The notes under the pieces are model-generated. The model was not told the origin of the DNA. It made no database searches and saw only the letters and a list, made by a program, of their open reading frames with translations. A DNA stretch of 64,000 nt, taken from positions 1-64,000 of the forward strand of contig UCEY01000053.1 of NCBI GenBank assembly GCA_900471605.1, in the 5' to 3' direction. Every line of letters starts with the position of its first letter. The stretch's first letter is position 1. Positions 62,669 through 64,000 of this stretch are shown piece by piece. The DNA comes from Hyphomicrobiales bacterium. GTDB lineage: Bacteria; Pseudomonadota; Alphaproteobacteria; Rhizobiales; Rhizobiaceae. The position numbers and the translations under genes were made by a program.

Positions 62669-64000
62669 TGTCGGGAGCCTCGGGCATGATCAGGCGGGAG
62701 CGCGTCGTCCCGCCATGGCAGATGGAAATCGTGATGGGACGCCGCGCCATCTCGGACGCGGACGCAAAAGGCCCGTCGCCGGGGTGAATTTCGAATACCG
62801 GCGTCCCGGCACCCTGCAGGGAGAGCCGCAACGCAAAGCCCTCCGGAACGGTGACGCAGACCGGGCGAAGACCGATGCGCGTCGAAAAACGCCGGCCGCC
62901 CTCGAGGCGCGCATAACCGGTGCCGAGCACCTTTGCCTCCCCGGAGGGCGAGACGAGTGAGAGAGCCGCGCAGAGATCGAACTCTTCGGAGCGCGTCTCC
63001 ACCTCGATCTCTGCCGCAGCCTCGCCGGCGAAGAATCGCGCAACCGCAAACGGCGGGGTCGTGTAGACGGTGACATCGGCGCGGTTGTCCTGGCCTCTGC
63101 GGTCGACAAAACCATTCGGCACGCCGAGATGGCCGCCGATGAGCGGCGTCGGCCTGGTCGGATCGTGGACGAACGTATCCCGCATCTCGCCGCCGCTTTC
63201 GCCGAGAAGCCGGCCGTCGCTGAGCATCGCCGCGCCGAGCCCGGACGACGAGAGGAAGAAATCGGCCTCGGAAACCTTGGGCCGATTGGCCAGACTGATC
63301 CAGCACCGTCGCCCCATGTCGAAAAGCCGGACCGACTGCGGCCGCTCGCCAAAACCCTTGAGATAGAAATCAAAGAAGGCGAGCTGGGCGCGGTCTATCG
63401 AGAATTCTGCATCCGAACCCATGTCGGCGGCGCCGGCCGCGCGGTTCCAGGGTGCATGCGCCCATGGGCCGATCACCAGGTGGGAGCTCTCCGGATGTTT
63501 TCGCCGGAAGGCCGCATCGGCCGCCCAAGTGCCCTGAAGCAGGAAATCGGCCCAGCCGCCGGCGTGGAGAACCGGAATATCGAGTGGATCATCGGCCAGC
63601 AGCACGCCGGGCGATACCGCGTCCCAATAGTCCGTCTCGTCCGCCACCCATTTGGCGAGATGCGATAGGTCGGACCGCGAAACGAGCAGGTCGCGAAGGG
63701 CCGCATCGTCCGAGGTTCTTCCGAGCGCCGAATAAGTCCCGGTATCTTCACGCCGCGCCGCCGTCAGCCGCGCCATCTGCGCCGCCCATCCCACGTTGAG
63801 CCCCAGCCGGAAGGCATTGCCCTCATAAGCCCAGTCGTTGCGCGGCATCCACGAACCCATGGCAGGCGCGATCGCATCCGGTCGCACGCTTCCCTTTCCG
63901 GCGATGGCGAAATATTGTGTCACGGCCTGGTAACTGAAGCCGTAGAGACCGAGCTTGCCGTTGCCTCCGGGCAATGCAGCCGCCCATTCCAAGGTGCGGG
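62658..64000 (-). CDS. CocE/NonD-family hydrolase (X-Pro dipeptidyl-peptidase-like), 5' end outside window
   Basis: Frame open to the right edge, 447 codons visible. The nucleophile region is KLGLYGFSYQAVTQYF (G-x-S-x-x type), and later PVLHAGGWADFLLQGT (Asp) and SSHLVIGPWAHAPWNRA (His) complete an alpha/beta-hydrolase triad. The C-terminal ~200 residues form the jelly-roll domain of the family (FFLSSSGLG ... FDLCAALSLVSPSGEAKVLGTGYARL). Acts on ester or peptide bonds of small molecules. It heads the importer operon, so it may process the transported compound. Confidence 0.87.
   Translation of the reverse strand, partial: RTLEWAAALPGGNGKLGLYGFSYQAVTQYFAIAGKGSVRPDAIAPAMGSWMPRNDWAYEGNAFRLGLNVGWAAQMARLTAARREDTGTYSALGRTSDDAALRDLLVSRSDLSHLAKWVADETDYWDAVSPGVLLADDPLDIPVLHAGGWADFLLQGTWAADAAFRRKHPESSHLVIGPWAHAPWNRAAGAADMGSDAEFSIDRAQLAFFDFYLKGFGERPQSVRLFDMGRRCWISLANRPKVSEADFFLSSSGLGAAMLSDGRLLGESGGEMRDTFVHDPTRPTPLIGGHLGVPNGFVDRRGQDNRADVTVYTTPPFAVARFFAGEAAAEIEVETRSEEFDLCAALSLVSPSGEAKVLGTGYARLEGGRRFSTRIGLRPVCVTVPEGFALRLSLQGAGTPVFEIHPGDGPFASASEMARRPITISICHGGTTRSRLIMPEAPDNVA

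Overview
The window looks like chromosomal DNA from a member of the Rhizobiaceae (Rhizobium/Neorhizobium/Agrobacterium group). The evidence is high GC throughout, a PodJ-like polar protein, OpgC, DUF1236 secreted proteins, mosaic intergenic repeats of the RIME type, an EcfG-type general-stress promoter, and the gene order DUF2948 - hisD - UPF0262 - low-Mr phosphatase - infA - maf - yacG - tRNA-Phe, which I know from rhizobia. No rRNA, CRISPR array, intact transposase or prophage was seen.

Layout. 1-3.0 kb: 5' part of a podJ-like gene (minus). 3.5-9.0 kb: a fatty-acid beta-oxidation operon (acyl-CoA dehydrogenase, thiolase, hydratase/dehydrogenase) behind a perfect 10-bp inverted repeat. 9.1-10.0 kb: a repeat-rich stretch holding an intact solo GIY-YIG nuclease gene and a decayed copy of its 3' end, each bracketed by oppositely oriented copies of a 23-bp palindrome. 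10.4-13.0 kb: a hairpin, a Cys-rich hypothetical protein, a Cys/Met-metabolism PLP enzyme and a lipoprotein. 13.2-26.2 kb: a sugar-catabolic locus best read as L-fucose (and perhaps L-galactose) use: ABC importer, aldose dehydrogenase, lactonase, mutarotase, fuconate dehydratase, ketodeoxyfuconate dehydrogenase, an L-galactonate-dehydrogenase-like Zn enzyme, an altronate-dehydratase-like enzyme, a polyol/uronate reductase-like enzyme and a divergent GntR regulator.

26.4-34.5 kb: opgC, a 1170-residue symporter/histidine-kinase/receiver fusion, mscL, an aminotransferase and galE. 34.6-40.7 kb: small secreted or membrane proteins (two DUF1236 proteins, Gly/Asn-rich and Thr/Ser-rich proteins, a NodB-fold protein, a 30-residue membrane peptide), several preceded by exact or near matches to the EcfG promoter, then a NarL-type two-component pair. 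40.9-47.9 kb: a tightly overlapping surface-saccharide operon (ABC exporter, two glycosyltransferases, cupin, sugar aminotransferase, N-methyltransferase-like protein). Its lower-GC middle and its position against the 3' end of tRNA-Thr(GGT) suggest acquisition.

48.6-58.2 kb: core genes around murA, hisD and infA, interrupted by an accessory block of one SDR and two methyltransferases, ending at tRNA-Phe(GAA). 58.2-58.9 kb: remnants of a serine-recombinase C-terminus and of a histidine kinase. 58.9-64.0 kb: a PotABCD-type ABC importer with both permease domains in one polypeptide, co-transcribed with a CocE/NonD-type hydrolase cut by the window edge.

Many long ORFs antisense to real genes exist because of the GC-rich codon pattern, and they were excluded.
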